Below, piece after piece: positions 1 to 6,106 of a stretch of 6,172 nucleotides of DNA; position 1 is the first letter of the stretch; every line of letters starts with the position of its first letter. A model generated the notes under the pieces. It did not search any database and was not told the origin of the DNA. It saw only the letters and a program-made list of their open reading frames with translations. The stretch comes from Nocardioides sp. (GTDB lineage Bacteria > Actinomycetota > Actinomycetes > Propionibacteriales > Nocardioidaceae). The position numbers and the translations under genes are program-made. The DNA lies in NCBI GenBank assembly GCA_021166815.1, contig JAJPEO010000280.1, forward strand, positions 1 to 6,172. The letters run 5' to 3'.

Positions 1-240
1 GGCGACGTGCTCGTCGCGAAGCAGATGAACAACGACTTCCGCACGATGCTCGTCAAAGCCATCGGAGTCGTGACCGAACCTGCCCGAGACGGCCACCGGG
101 TCGGCGTGGATTGGGTGCGTGACTTCCGATCAGCACCCGTCACGATTCCGTCGTCCTACCGCCAAACCCTGACCAAGGTCTCCGACACACCTGCGGCGAG
201 GACACTCATCAAGGACCACATTCTCCCGCTGATGAGTTGA
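1..240 (+). CDS. C-terminal end of a protein with a possible PUA/EVE-like domain (partial, 5' end outside window)
   Basis: The reading frame is open from the first base and stops at TGA 238-240, leaving 79 residues of a longer protein. The visible part begins GDVLVAKQ, then has an I-G-V-V strand, an H-R-V-x-V-D-W-V segment and a late TLTKVSD helix start. This order (GD-hydrophobic strand, 'GIG-V' strand, 'H-x-V-x-W' strand, then 'TL-x-x-(V/I)-(S/T)') resembles the PUA/EVE-like beta-barrel modules in McrB-type and other modification-dependent restriction proteins. The match is from memory of a pattern, not an alignment, so the function is tentative. An internal ATG at 25 (residue 9) exists, but the frame clearly extends upstream. 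GC of the 240 bases is about 61% by hand count, lower than the oxidase and sulfur genes, which fits an accessory or transferred gene. The rest of the protein, including any ATPase or nuclease domain, lies outside the window. It could also be an unrelated hypothetical protein. Confidence 0.6.
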   Translation, partial: GDVLVAKQMNNDFRTMLVKAIGVVTEPARDGHRVGVDWVRDFRSAPVTIPSSYRQTLTKVSDTPAARTLIKDHILPLMS

Positions 241-335
241 GGGCTGGCTCACACCTGCTACCCCCGGTGTCACAGGGCGCCTCGTGCACACGTTGGCCGG
301 GACGTACGACGACGGGGTCGCGCGAGCGGCCGTCT

Positions 336-363
336 CGTCACACGTCCCGCATGAGGTGTGACG
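336..363 (+). terminator. Possible hairpin terminator after the left-edge gene
   Basis: CGTCACAC at 336-343 pairs perfectly with GTGTGACG at 356-363 around a 12-base loop. The stem can extend by two more pairs if G364 bulges. It lies about 95 bases past the TGA at 240. No T-run follows on either strand, so this would have to be a U-less actinobacterial terminator. The large loop also allows a protein-binding palindrome or chance pairing. Confidence 0.25.
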
Positions 364-375
364 GAGTGGTCACGG

Positions 376-429
376 CGGTGCGGAGAAGTGCCCGGTCGCC
401 GCGTTTCCGGTGCGGAGAAGTGCCCGGTC
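376..429. repeat. 22-bp direct repeat, two copies 32 bp apart
   Basis: Positions 376-397 and 408-429 are identical over 22 bases; the shared core is CGGAGAAGTGCCCGGTC, preceded by CGGTG. The two copies are separated by 10 unrelated bases, giving a 32-bp period, about three helical turns. The flanking bases differ on both sides, so the identity ends sharply. Paired short repeats like this can be regulator or transposase binding sites, or the scar of a small duplication. No associated protein is visible in the window, and no third copy was noticed. Confidence 0.8.
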
Positions 430-437
430 AGGAGATG

Positions 438-476
438 CACAGAGCCCGCCCGGACGTCGTCCGGGCGGGCTCTGTG
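438..476 (-). terminator. Strong hairpin terminator of the ctaC-ctaD-ctaF operon
   Basis: CACAGAGCCCGCCCGGAC at 438-455 is the exact reverse complement of 459-476, a perfect 18-bp GC-rich stem with a loop of only 3 bases. It begins 15 bases beyond the ctaF stop codon (492-494), the usual place for an intrinsic terminator. No U-tract follows the stem on the minus strand, which is common for actinobacterial terminators. The symmetry would also let it stop rightward transcripts arriving from the left edge. Confidence 0.75.
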
Positions 477-491
477 AGCGACGTGAGTGCC

Positions 492-890
492 TCAGTGGGC
501 GTGCTCTCCGCGGTAGTACTCGAAGACCCAGCCGACCAGCGCGATGGCGCCGAGGGCGAACCCGAAGCCCACCAGCCACCACTGGGTCAGCGCGAGGGCG
601 TAGACGATCGCGCTGAGGGCCAGGGCGCACCACAGCGGCCACCACGAGAAGGGCGGGAAGAAGCCCAGCTCGCCGGCGCCGTCGGCGATCTCACCGTCGG
701 CACGGTCCTCGGGCCGCGGGTCCATCTTCTTGGCGTGGAAGCCGAGGTACAGCGTCACCATGCCGGCAAGCAGGCCGGTCATGAACAGGGCCGCCGTACC
801 GGCGGGCTCCTCGGCCATGAACCAGTAGAGGCCAGAGACCAAGATGAAGAACGCCGTCGCGATCGCGAAGATAGTGGACTCGACCTTCAT
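492..890 (-). CDS. ctaF: Cytochrome c oxidase subunit IV, actinobacterial type
   Basis: This 132-residue protein is the small subunit found with aa3-type oxidase in actinobacteria. It sits in the membrane beside CtaC and CtaD, supports complex assembly or stability, and carries no redox centre. Four hydrophobic segments are visible at about residues 5-25, 32-52, 83-101 and 106-124. A charged loop (about 53-72) separates the two pairs. The [11 protein letters not shown] motif (76-86) and the C-terminal tail EYYRGEHAH are typical of the family, and the length is normal. The ATG (890-888) overlaps the ctaD stop in an ATGA arrangement, and GAGGGGG lies about 7 bases upstream as a ribosome binding site. 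It is the last gene of the operon and is followed by the strong hairpin at 438-476. Identification is firm because of the motif pattern and position after ctaD. Confidence 0.93.
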   Translation of the reverse strand: MKVESTIFAIATAFFILVSGLYWFMAEEPAGTAALFMTGLLAGMVTLYLGFHAKKMDPRPEDRADGEIADGAGELGFFPPFSWWPLWCALALSAIVYALALTQWWLVGFGFALGAIALVGWVFEYYRGEHAH

Positions 891-2650
891 CGGACATCCC
901 CCTCGGTGGTGTTGGTGTCGCCGTCGAGGCGGTCCTGCAGCAGCTCCTCGCGGCCGTCGGTCTGCGGCGCGTCGACCAGCTCGCCGCGGCGCTCACCATC
1001 GTTCTCGGCCAGCTCGATCAGGCCCACCTCGGGGTGGTGCAGGTCGAAGGCCGGCGACTCGGAGCGGATCCGCGGCAGCGTGACGAAGTTGTGCCGGGGC
1101 GGCGGGCTGCTGGTGGCCCACTCCAGCGAGCGGCCCCAGCCCCACGGGTCGTCCACCTCCACCTTGGGTGCCTTCGAGGTGATGTAGACGTTGTAGAGGA
1201 AGGGCAGGGTCGAGGCGGCCAGCAGGAACGCGAAGACCGTCGAGATCTGGTTGAGGGTGGTGAAGCCGTCCTCGACCAGGTAGTCGGAGTAGCGACGCGG
1301 CATGCCCTCGACGCCCAGCCAGTGCTGGATCAGGAAGGTGCCGTGGAAGCCCACGAACAGCACCCAGAAGTGCACCTTGCCCAGCTTCTCGTCGAGCATC
1401 CGTCCGGTGAACTTGGGCCACCAGTAGTAGAAGCCCGCGAACATGGCGAACACGACGGTGCCGAAGACCACGTAGTGGAAGTGCGCCACCACGAAGTAGG
1501 AGTCGGACACGTGGAAGTCGAGCGGGGGCGAGGCGAGGATGACGCCGGTGAGGCCACCGAAGAGGAAGGTGGTCATGAAGCCCAGGGTCCACAGCATGGG
1601 GGTGTCGAACGAGATCGACCCGCCCCACATCGTGCCGATCCAGTTGAAGAACTTCACGCCTGTTGGGACTGCGATCAGGAACGTCATGCCGGAGAAGAAG
1701 GGCAGGTCCACCGCGCCCGTGACGAACATGTGGTGCGCCCAGACCGCCACCGACAGCATCGCGATGGCCAGGGTGGCCCCGACGAGACCGACGTAGCCGA
1801 AGATCGGCTTGCGCGAGAACACCGGGATGATCTCGGAGACGATGCCGAAGAACGGCAGCGCGATGATGTAGACCTCCGGGTGGCCGAAGAACCAGAACAG
1901 GTGCTGCCACAGGACCGGGCCGCCGTGCGACGGGTCGAACACGTGGGCCCCGAGGAGACGGTCGGCCTCCAGCGAGAGCAGGGCACCGGCCAGGATCGGG
2001 AAGACCATGATCACGAGCATGCTGGTGATCAGGGTGTTCCAGACGAAGATCGGCATCCGGAACATGGTCATGCCCGGGGCACGCATGCAGATGATCGTGG
2101 TGAGGAAGTTGACCGCACCGAGGATCGTGCCCAGACCGGCCATCCACAGGCCCATGGTCCAGAGGTCACCACCGATGCCCGGGCTGCGGACAGCGTTGGA
2201 CAGTGGTGTGTACGCGAACCAGCCGAAGTCGGCGGCGCCGCTGGGCGTCAGGAAGCCGGAGGCGGCGATGAGGCCACCGAACAGGAACAGCCAGTAGCTG
2301 AACATGTTGAGGCGCGGGAACGCGACGTCGGGTGCGCCGATCTGCAGCGGCATGATCACGTTGGCGAAGCCGAAGAACAGCGGCGTCGCGAACAGCAGCA
2401 GCATGATCGTGCCGTGCATGGTGAACAGCTGGTTGTAGAACTGGTCGTTCACGACCTGCTGGCCGGGGTAGGCCAGCTCGGAGCGGATGACCATGGCCAT
2501 GAGGCCACCGACGAGGAACCACGCGAACGAGGTGATGAGGTACATCTTGCCGATCAGCTTGTGATCGGTCGTCGTCATGATCCGGACGAGCTGCTGACCG
2601 AGGGGCCTGCGGCCGCTCTCCGGCAGCGCTGCAGCTGATGCGGCGGTCAC
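887..2650 (-). CDS. ctaD: Cytochrome c oxidase subunit I (aa3-type)
   Basis: This 587-residue integral membrane protein is the catalytic subunit. It takes electrons from CuA, reduces O2 to water at heme a3-CuB and pumps protons. Ligands are all present: His79 and His392 for heme a, His390 for heme a3, and His257, His306 and His307 for CuB, with Tyr261 placed for the His-Tyr cross-link (motif GHPEVY). Proton-path residues are also kept: Asn97, Asp108, Asn115 and Glu259 for the D-channel, Thr330 and Lys333 for the K-channel. This marks an A1-type oxidase. About 12 hydrophobic segments run to about residue 490, followed by a polar tail of about 95 residues containing PPPRHNF and FDLHHPEV, as in other actinobacterial CtaD proteins; the last part is acidic. 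The start is GTG 2650-2648, overlapping the ctaC stop as GTGA, with GGAAGG upstream. The frame is open further upstream (to 3121), but only as an overlap with ctaC. A later ATG at residue 25 is less likely. Confidence 0.96.
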   Translation of the reverse strand: MTAASAAALPESGRRPLGQQLVRIMTTTDHKLIGKMYLITSFAWFLVGGLMAMVIRSELAYPGQQVVNDQFYNQLFTMHGTIMLLLFATPLFFGFANVIMPLQIGAPDVAFPRLNMFSYWLFLFGGLIAASGFLTPSGAADFGWFAYTPLSNAVRSPGIGGDLWTMGLWMAGLGTILGAVNFLTTIICMRAPGMTMFRMPIFVWNTLITSMLVIMVFPILAGALLSLEADRLLGAHVFDPSHGGPVLWQHLFWFFGHPEVYIIALPFFGIVSEIIPVFSRKPIFGYVGLVGATLAIAMLSVAVWAHHMFVTGAVDLPFFSGMTFLIAVPTGVKFFNWIGTMWGGSISFDTPMLWTLGFMTTFLFGGLTGVILASPPLDFHVSDSYFVVAHFHYVVFGTVVFAMFAGFYYWWPKFTGRMLDEKLGKVHFWVLFVGFHGTFLIQHWLGVEGMPRRYSDYLVEDGFTTLNQISTVFAFLLAASTLPFLYNVYITSKAPKVEVDDPWGWGRSLEWATSSPPPRHNFVTLPRIRSESPAFDLHHPEVGLIELAENDGERRGELVDAPQTDGREELLQDRLDGDTNTTEGDVR

Positions 2651-3558
2651 TGGTGGGATCCTTCCGTCTCGGTCTCGAGGCCGGGCTGGGTGATGACGTC
2701 GGCGCCACCGAGGGTGGGCTTGTCGAGGACGGGGCCCTGCTTCTCGAGCGACGCGACGTAGTCGTCGTACTCCTCCTGGCTGACCACCTCGACGTTGAAG
2801 AGCATGCGCGCGTGGCTCACGCCGCACAGCTCGAAGCACTTGCCGGGGTAGGTGCCCTCGACGGTCGGCGTGACCTGGAGCTTGTTGACGCGACCCGGGA
2901 TCACGTCGAGCTTCGTCAGGAACGCCGGGACGCTGAAGGAGTGGATGACGTCGGGCGAGTGCAGGTTGAACTGCACGACCTGGTCGACGGGGAGCACGAG
3001 CGTCGGGATCTCCCCGGCGGTGCCGGCGACCCGGACGTACTGGTCGTAGGCGAACTCGCGGTCCTCGGGCTTGGCGTCGGTGTCCTGCTCGCCGAGGCCG
3101 TAGTTGAAGGTCCAGGTCCACTGCTGGCCCATGACCTCGATCGTGAGGTCAGGGTCGGGCTCGAGGTTGGTCATCTCGTCCTGGACGCGCACAGTGTGGA
3201 CGAAGAACACCACGACCATGAGGATCGGCACGATGGTGTAGAAGACCTCGAGCGGGAGGTTGTACCGCGTCTGCACGGGGACCTCGTCCTCGCTGCGACG
3301 GCGGAAGCGCCAGATCGAGTAGAAGATCAGGCCCCACACGATGACACCGACGACCATCGCCGCGACCCAGGCCCACTTCCACAGCTCGAACGTGTAAGGG
3401 GCCTGCGCGCTGGCCGGGTCCGGCATCGCGAGGTTCTTCATCTGCTGCTTGTCGGCCTCGGAACATCCGGCCAGGAAAAGCACTGCTGCACCCATGAGTG
3501 CAACGCTCAGCCGGCGCCTCGCGGGCACGGCTGAAACCTTGGGGAGTTGCAGACCCAC
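2647..3558 (-). CDS. ctaC: Cytochrome c oxidase subunit II (CuA lipoprotein)
   Basis: This 303-residue subunit accepts electrons from cytochrome c at its extracytoplasmic CuA domain and passes them to CtaD. The N-terminus has an arginine-rich stretch, a hydrophobic core and the lipobox L29-A30-G31-C32, so it is probably cleaved and lipid-anchored at Cys32. Two membrane helices follow at about 62-84 and 104-124. The cupredoxin domain covers about 138-265 and shows GQQWTWTF (the aromatic electron-entry patch) and the complete CuA set: His206, Cys241, Glu243 (backbone), Cys245, His249 and Met252 in [13 protein letters not shown] short polar tail ends the protein. The start is GTG 3558-3556, with GAGAGAGAGG seven bases upstream; this start is needed to include the signal peptide. 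It is the first gene of ctaC-ctaD-ctaF and is divergent from the desulfurase gene across 105 bp. Confidence 0.96.
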   Translation of the reverse strand: MGLQLPKVSAVPARRRLSVALMGAAVLFLAGCSEADKQQMKNLAMPDPASAQAPYTFELWKWAWVAAMVVGVIVWGLIFYSIWRFRRRSEDEVPVQTRYNLPLEVFYTIVPILMVVVFFVHTVRVQDEMTNLEPDPDLTIEVMGQQWTWTFNYGLGEQDTDAKPEDREFAYDQYVRVAGTAGEIPTLVLPVDQVVQFNLHSPDVIHSFSVPAFLTKLDVIPGRVNKLQVTPTVEGTYPGKCFELCGVSHARMLFNVEVVSQEEYDDYVASLEKQGPVLDKPTLGGADVITQPGLETETEGSHQ

Positions 3559-3600
3559 TGACGAGCCTCTCTCTCGGTCCTACTCGACTGAGCAAGACTA
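3559..3600 (-). promoter_or_regulatory. Probable promoter and ribosome binding site for ctaC
   Basis: On the minus strand, TAGTCT (3600-3595) fits the TANNNT -10 pattern. A start near 3588 would give a leader of about 30 bases. The purine-rich GAGAGAGAGG (3575-3566) ends 7 bases before the GTG start and is a good ribosome binding site. No convincing -35 box is seen 16-18 bases upstream of the -10, so activator dependence or a weak -35 is possible. The ribosome binding site is clear; the promoter is only suggestive. Confidence 0.4.
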
Positions 3601-3651
3601 GCCCCAACAGGCCTTCGTGTGGGTGGCAGGGTCAGGTGTCGAGCGGTGGAA

Positions 3652-3666
3652 TAGGTTGCCGGAGTG
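3652..3666 (+). promoter_or_regulatory. Probable -10 box for a leaderless desulfurase mRNA
   Basis: TAGGTT at 3652-3657 matches TANNNT. The GTG start codon begins at 3664, exactly where transcription would be expected to start (6 bases between the box and the G). The bases just before the GTG give no usable Shine-Dalgarno sequence, which fits a leaderless transcript, a common arrangement in actinobacteria. No good -35 box is visible. Confidence 0.45.
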
Positions 3667-4806
3667 AGTTCTGAGCGTGACACCGCGCCCTCGCCCCGGC
3701 GTACCGATCTCGATGCGGCGTCGGCTGCGCCCCTCCACCCGGCCGCGAGAGAGGCCCTGCTGGCCGCCTTGGACCGCGGGTACGCCGACCCTCGCCGCCT
3801 GCACCGCAGCGCCCGCGAGGCTCGCATGATCCTGGACAACGCGCGCGAGGCGACCGCCGAGGCGCTGCAGGTGCGGCCCGACGAGGTCACGTTCACCCCG
3901 ACCGGCACCCACGCGGTGCACCTGGGGGTGCTCGGGCTCCTGCGGGGCTCGCGTCGCGGAGACCTGGTCGCGCACAGTGCGGTCGAGCACTCCGCGGTCC
4001 ACCACGCCGTGCGGTGGGGTGGACGGGGCGACTCGGTGGGCGTCGACCGGACGGGGCGCGTGGACCTCGCCGCGCTGCACACCGCCGCCGAGCGCGACGA
4101 CTGTGCCGTGGTCGCGCTGCAGAGCGCCAACCACGAGGTCGGCACCGTCCAGCCCGTGGGCGAGGTCGATCTGCCCGCCGGGGTCCCGCTCTTCACCGAC
4201 GCCTGTGCCTCCATGGGCCGCGTGCCCCTGCCTCGCGGCTGGGCGGCGGCGGCCGGCTCGGCCCACAAGTGGGGCGGCCCGGCCGGGGTCGGCGTACTGC
4301 TCGTGCGCAAGGGCAGCCGCTGGCGCAACCCCTTCCCCGACGACGACCGCATCGACGAGCGCACCACCGGCTTCGAGAACGTCCCGGCCATCCTCGCGGC
4401 GGCCGCCTCGCTCCAGGCCGTGGTCGCCGAACGCGAGACCACGTCGGCCCGCCACCGAGAGCTCATCGACGTGGTGCGCTCCCGCGTCGCCGCCGAGGTG
4501 CCCGACGTGGACGTCGTGGGCGATCCGGACTCACGGCTCCCCCACCTGGTGACGTTCTCGTGCCTCTACGTCGACGGTGAGGCCATCGTCACCGAGCTCG
4601 ACCGCCTGGGCTTCGGCGTGGCCAGCGGCTCGGCCTGCACGGCCTCGACGCTCACGCCGAGCCACGTGCTCGAGGCGATGGGGGTCCTCACCCACGGCAA
4701 CGTCCGCCTGTCCCTGCAGGACGATGCCACACGGGCGGACGTCGACGCGTTCTGCGACGCCCTGCCCGAGGTCGTCCGCAGCATCAGGGCGCGGGTGGGC
4801 ATGTGA
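3664..4806 (+). CDS. NifS/IscS-like cysteine desulfurase, PLP-dependent
   Basis: This 380-residue cytoplasmic protein belongs to the class V aminotransferase fold. It should convert L-cysteine to alanine and leave a persulfide on its catalytic cysteine. Visible residues are His109 in VEHSAV (stacks on PLP), Asn156 in SANHEVG, Asp179 in TDACAS (PLP ring nitrogen), the PLP-binding Lys202 in SAHKWGG, and catalytic Cys325 in GSACTAS followed by PSHVLEAMG, the IscS/NifS-type mobile loop. RLSL around Arg348 fits the carboxylate-binding arginine. Departures from IscS are the N-terminal motif (LDAASAAPLHP in place of DNAATTP), TPTGTHAVH in place of the SGATE-x-N phosphate loop, and Ala182 where a PLP-contacting Gln is usual. 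It is therefore a divergent subgroup rather than housekeeping IscS or SufS. The start is GTG 3664, probably leaderless. It overlaps the TusA-like gene by 4 bases, so the carrier is the likely sulfur acceptor. Family assignment is firm; the physiological target is not known. Confidence 0.9.
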   Translation: MSSERDTAPSPRRTDLDAASAAPLHPAAREALLAALDRGYADPRRLHRSAREARMILDNAREATAEALQVRPDEVTFTPTGTHAVHLGVLGLLRGSRRGDLVAHSAVEHSAVHHAVRWGGRGDSVGVDRTGRVDLAALHTAAERDDCAVVALQSANHEVGTVQPVGEVDLPAGVPLFTDACASMGRVPLPRGWAAAAGSAHKWGGPAGVGVLLVRKGSRWRNPFPDDDRIDERTTGFENVPAILAAAASLQAVVAERETTSARHRELIDVVRSRVAAEVPDVDVVGDPDSRLPHLVTFSCLYVDGEAIVTELDRLGFGVASGSACTASTLTPSHVLEAMGVLTHGNVRLSLQDDATRADVDAFCDALPEVVRSIRARVGM

Positions 4807-5039
4807 ACGACATCGCCCTCGAGCTCGACTGCCGGGGCATGCCCTGCCCACGACCGGTGATCGAGCTGGCCCGCAACCTCGCCTCCGTCGCCGTCGGCGA
4901 CCTGCTGGCCGTCGTGGCCGAGGACCCCGCCGCACGCGTCGACGTCCCTGCCTGGTGCCGCATGCGCGGGCAGGAGTGGGTCCGCGAGGACACCGCCGCC
5001 GACGGGGTGGCGCGCTACGTGGTCAGGCGCCTGGCCTGA
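4803..5039 (+). CDS. TusA-like sulfur carrier (sulfurtransferase)
   Basis: This 78-residue soluble protein is of typical TusA length. The N-terminal strand leads into DCRGMPCPRPVIELAR, the family's CPxP signature, with Cys15 as the persulfide carrier. It is followed by the conserved VVAEDPAA strand and turn, an alpha-helix containing a WC pair (Trp51-Cys52), and a final strand VARYVVRRLA. Its likely job is to receive sulfane sulfur from the desulfurase encoded just upstream and hand it on, for example for tRNA thiolation, molybdenum cofactor work or another thiolation; the sequence does not say which. The start is GTG 4803, overlapping the previous stop as GTGA, with only a weak ribosome binding site, so translational coupling is likely. 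Desulfurase-TusA fusions are known in actinobacteria, and this looks like the two-gene version. It ends 13 bases from the convergent adoK stop. It is called TusA-like rather than tusA because the partner pathway is unproven. Confidence 0.9.
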   Translation: MNDIALELDCRGMPCPRPVIELARNLASVAVGDLLAVVAEDPAARVDVPAWCRMRGQEWVREDTAADGVARYVVRRLA

Positions 5040-5041
5040 CC
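5021..5041. terminator. Possible two-way terminator between the convergent TusA-like gene and adoK
   Basis: GGTCAGGC at 5021-5028 pairs perfectly with GCCTGACC at 5034-5041 around a 5-base loop. The right arm contains the stop codon of the TusA-like gene, and the adoK stop lies 12 bases to the right. Two converging genes with 13 bases between them need a shared stop signal, and this is the only hairpin seen there. There is no T-run on either strand, and the stem is short, so it may be weak or incidental. Confidence 0.4.
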
Positions 5042-5052
5042 CAGACGCACGC

Positions 5053-6039
5053 TCAGGGGTGGAACGTCCGCAGGTGCGGCTCGATCTCCTGCGCGGCCTC
5101 TGGGCCGTAGGCCTCCTCCAGCCGAGCGAGGAAGGCCGCCCTCGAGAGCGCGTACTCCTGGGTGCCGACCTGCTCGATGACGTGCACGGCCAGCAGGCAG
5201 CCCAGCTGGGCCGCCCGCTCGTCGCCCAGGCCCCACGTCAGGGCGGCGAGGTAGCCCGCCCGGAAGGCGTCGCCGACACCGGTCGGCTCGACGAGCCGGG
5301 CCTCGGGGACCGCAGCCACCTCGATCGGCTCCTCGCCCTCGCGCTCGATGCGTACGCCGGCGCCGCCGAGGGTGATCACCCACGTCCCCACCCGCGAGAG
5401 CACCTCCTCGCGCGACCAGCCGGTCTTCTGGGTGATGAGGCTCGACTCGTACTCGTTGGAGAAGAGGATGTGCGCACCGTCGATCAGCGGACGGATCAGG
5501 TCTCCGTCCCCGAAGGCGAGCTGCTGGGAGGGGTCGGCGACGAACCGGTAGCCGCGCTGGCGGCACTCGTCGGTGTGGCGCAGCATGCCCTGCGGGTCGT
5601 CGGGGCCGATCAGGACGTACGACGGCTCGCCGACGCGGTCGGCGATGGGCTTGAGCTCGATCTCGCGCGCCTCGCTCATCGCCCCGGCGTAGAAGCTGGC
5701 GATCTGCGCCATGGAGGAGTCGTTGGTGCAGACGAACCGGGCGGTGTGCTTGGTCTCGGACACGTGCACGGAGTCGCAGTCGACGTCGTGGCGCTCGAGC
5801 CAGGCGCGGTAGTCGCCGAAGTCCTCACCGACGGCGCCGACCAGGACCGGTCGCACGCCGAGGTTGCCGAGGCCGAAGGAGATGTTCGCGGCGCAGCCAC
5901 CGCGGCGCACCTCGAGCTCCTCGACCAGGAAGGAGACCGAGATCTTGTCGAGCTGATCGACCACCAGGCTGTCGGCGAACTTGCCGGAGAAGGACATCAG
6001 ATGGTCGGTCGCGATCGACCCCGCGATGAAAAGAGTCAC
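5053..6039 (-). CDS. adoK: Adenosine kinase, PfkB family, mycobacterial AdoK type
   Basis: This 328-residue cytoplasmic enzyme should phosphorylate adenosine to AMP with ATP (purine salvage). The sequence closely follows M. tuberculosis AdoK (CbhK, Rv2202c) as I remember it: GSIATDH at 7-13, SFLVEEL, RRGGCAAN (45-52), SETKHTARF, ASFYAGAMSEAR, ADPSQQLA (168-175), TLGGAGV, and PTGVGDAFRAG (252-262) with the PfkB catalytic base Asp257. Substrate residues known for the mycobacterial enzyme (Asp12, Gly48, Asn52, Gln172/173, Asp257) fall at the same numbers. The chosen start is GTG 6039, because it aligns residue for residue with the mycobacterial N-terminus and sits where a leaderless transcript would begin; a GTG at 6051 would add four residues but overlaps the -10 box. 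It is convergent with the TusA-like gene and divergent from the gene at 6104. This type resembles sugar kinases more than eukaryotic adenosine kinases, so activity on other nucleosides or sugars cannot be excluded. Confidence 0.9.
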   Translation of the reverse strand: MTLFIAGSIATDHLMSFSGKFADSLVVDQLDKISVSFLVEELEVRRGGCAANISFGLGNLGVRPVLVGAVGEDFGDYRAWLERHDVDCDSVHVSETKHTARFVCTNDSSMAQIASFYAGAMSEAREIELKPIADRVGEPSYVLIGPDDPQGMLRHTDECRQRGYRFVADPSQQLAFGDGDLIRPLIDGAHILFSNEYESSLITQKTGWSREEVLSRVGTWVITLGGAGVRIEREGEEPIEVAAVPEARLVEPTGVGDAFRAGYLAALTWGLGDERAAQLGCLLAVHVIEQVGTQEYALSRAAFLARLEEAYGPEAAQEIEPHLRTFHP

Positions 6040-6075
6040 GCCGCGCAACACTACCCGTCGGTACTGCTGGGTCTA
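6040..6075 (-). promoter_or_regulatory. Probable promoter for a leaderless adoK mRNA
   Basis: On the minus strand, TAGTGT (6053-6048) fits a -10 box. Sixteen bases upstream is TAGACC (6075-6070), which matches four of six positions of TTGACA. The expected start of transcription falls at or next to the GTG at 6039. No Shine-Dalgarno sequence precedes that codon. Together these support both the promoter and the start codon choice. Confidence 0.5.
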
Positions 6076-6090
6076 CTTCCGAGTAGCCAA

Positions 6091-6106
6091 TAGCGTCGCG
6101 GTCATG
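6091..6106 (+). promoter_or_regulatory. Probable -10 box for the right-edge gene
   Basis: TAGCGT at 6091-6096 matches TANNNT and lies 7 bases before the ATG at 6104, the spacing expected for a leaderless mRNA. No ribosome binding site is visible before the ATG and no clear -35 is seen. The promoter would share the 64-bp gap 6040-6103 with the adoK promoter, back to back. Confidence 0.35.

Larger units (their letters stand above)
241..437. other. Gene-free gap between the left-edge gene and the cta operon terminator
   Basis: No convincing coding frame is seen on either strand. Open frames that cross this stretch run on into the antisense of ctaF and ctaD and look like GC-driven shadows. The gap holds an 8-bp inverted repeat (336-343/356-363) and two copies of a 22-bp direct repeat (376-397 and 408-429). 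No tRNA, rRNA or recognisable transposase remnant is visible. It is probably the boundary between an accessory segment on the left and the conserved oxidase operon on the right. Confidence 0.5.

Noticed and set aside
249..271. Small inverted repeat ACACC...GGTGT just after the left-edge gene
   Set aside because: Only 5 bp pair around a 10-base loop and the flanks do not extend it; this is expected by chance in GC-rich sequence.
376..429. The direct repeats as a minimal CRISPR array
   Set aside because: There are only two copies with a 10-bp spacer, far shorter than CRISPR spacers, and no cas gene is nearby.
237..1187. Plus-strand open frame of 316 codons covering the gap and the antisense of ctaF
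   Set aside because: The product is rich in R, S, G and P with no domain, and most of it is antisense to ctaF and ctaD. The first part crosses the direct repeat and terminator hairpin, which argues against coding.
1034..2638. Long open frame on the plus strand opposite ctaD (534 codons)
   Set aside because: It lies antisense to a certain ctaD gene. Its product is a low-complexity run of R, E, D, G and H typical of the reverse frame of high-GC genes, with no family resemblance.
2651..3121. Upstream extension of the ctaD frame by 157 codons
   Set aside because: The extension lies entirely inside ctaC in another frame and is arginine-rich and featureless. The GTG at 2650 has a ribosome binding site and the normal CtaD N-terminus follows it.
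5059..6093. Plus-strand open frame of 344 codons opposite adoK
   Set aside because: It is a GC-driven shadow of a confidently identified kinase. Its composition is dominated by A, G, L, V, E, D and H without motifs.
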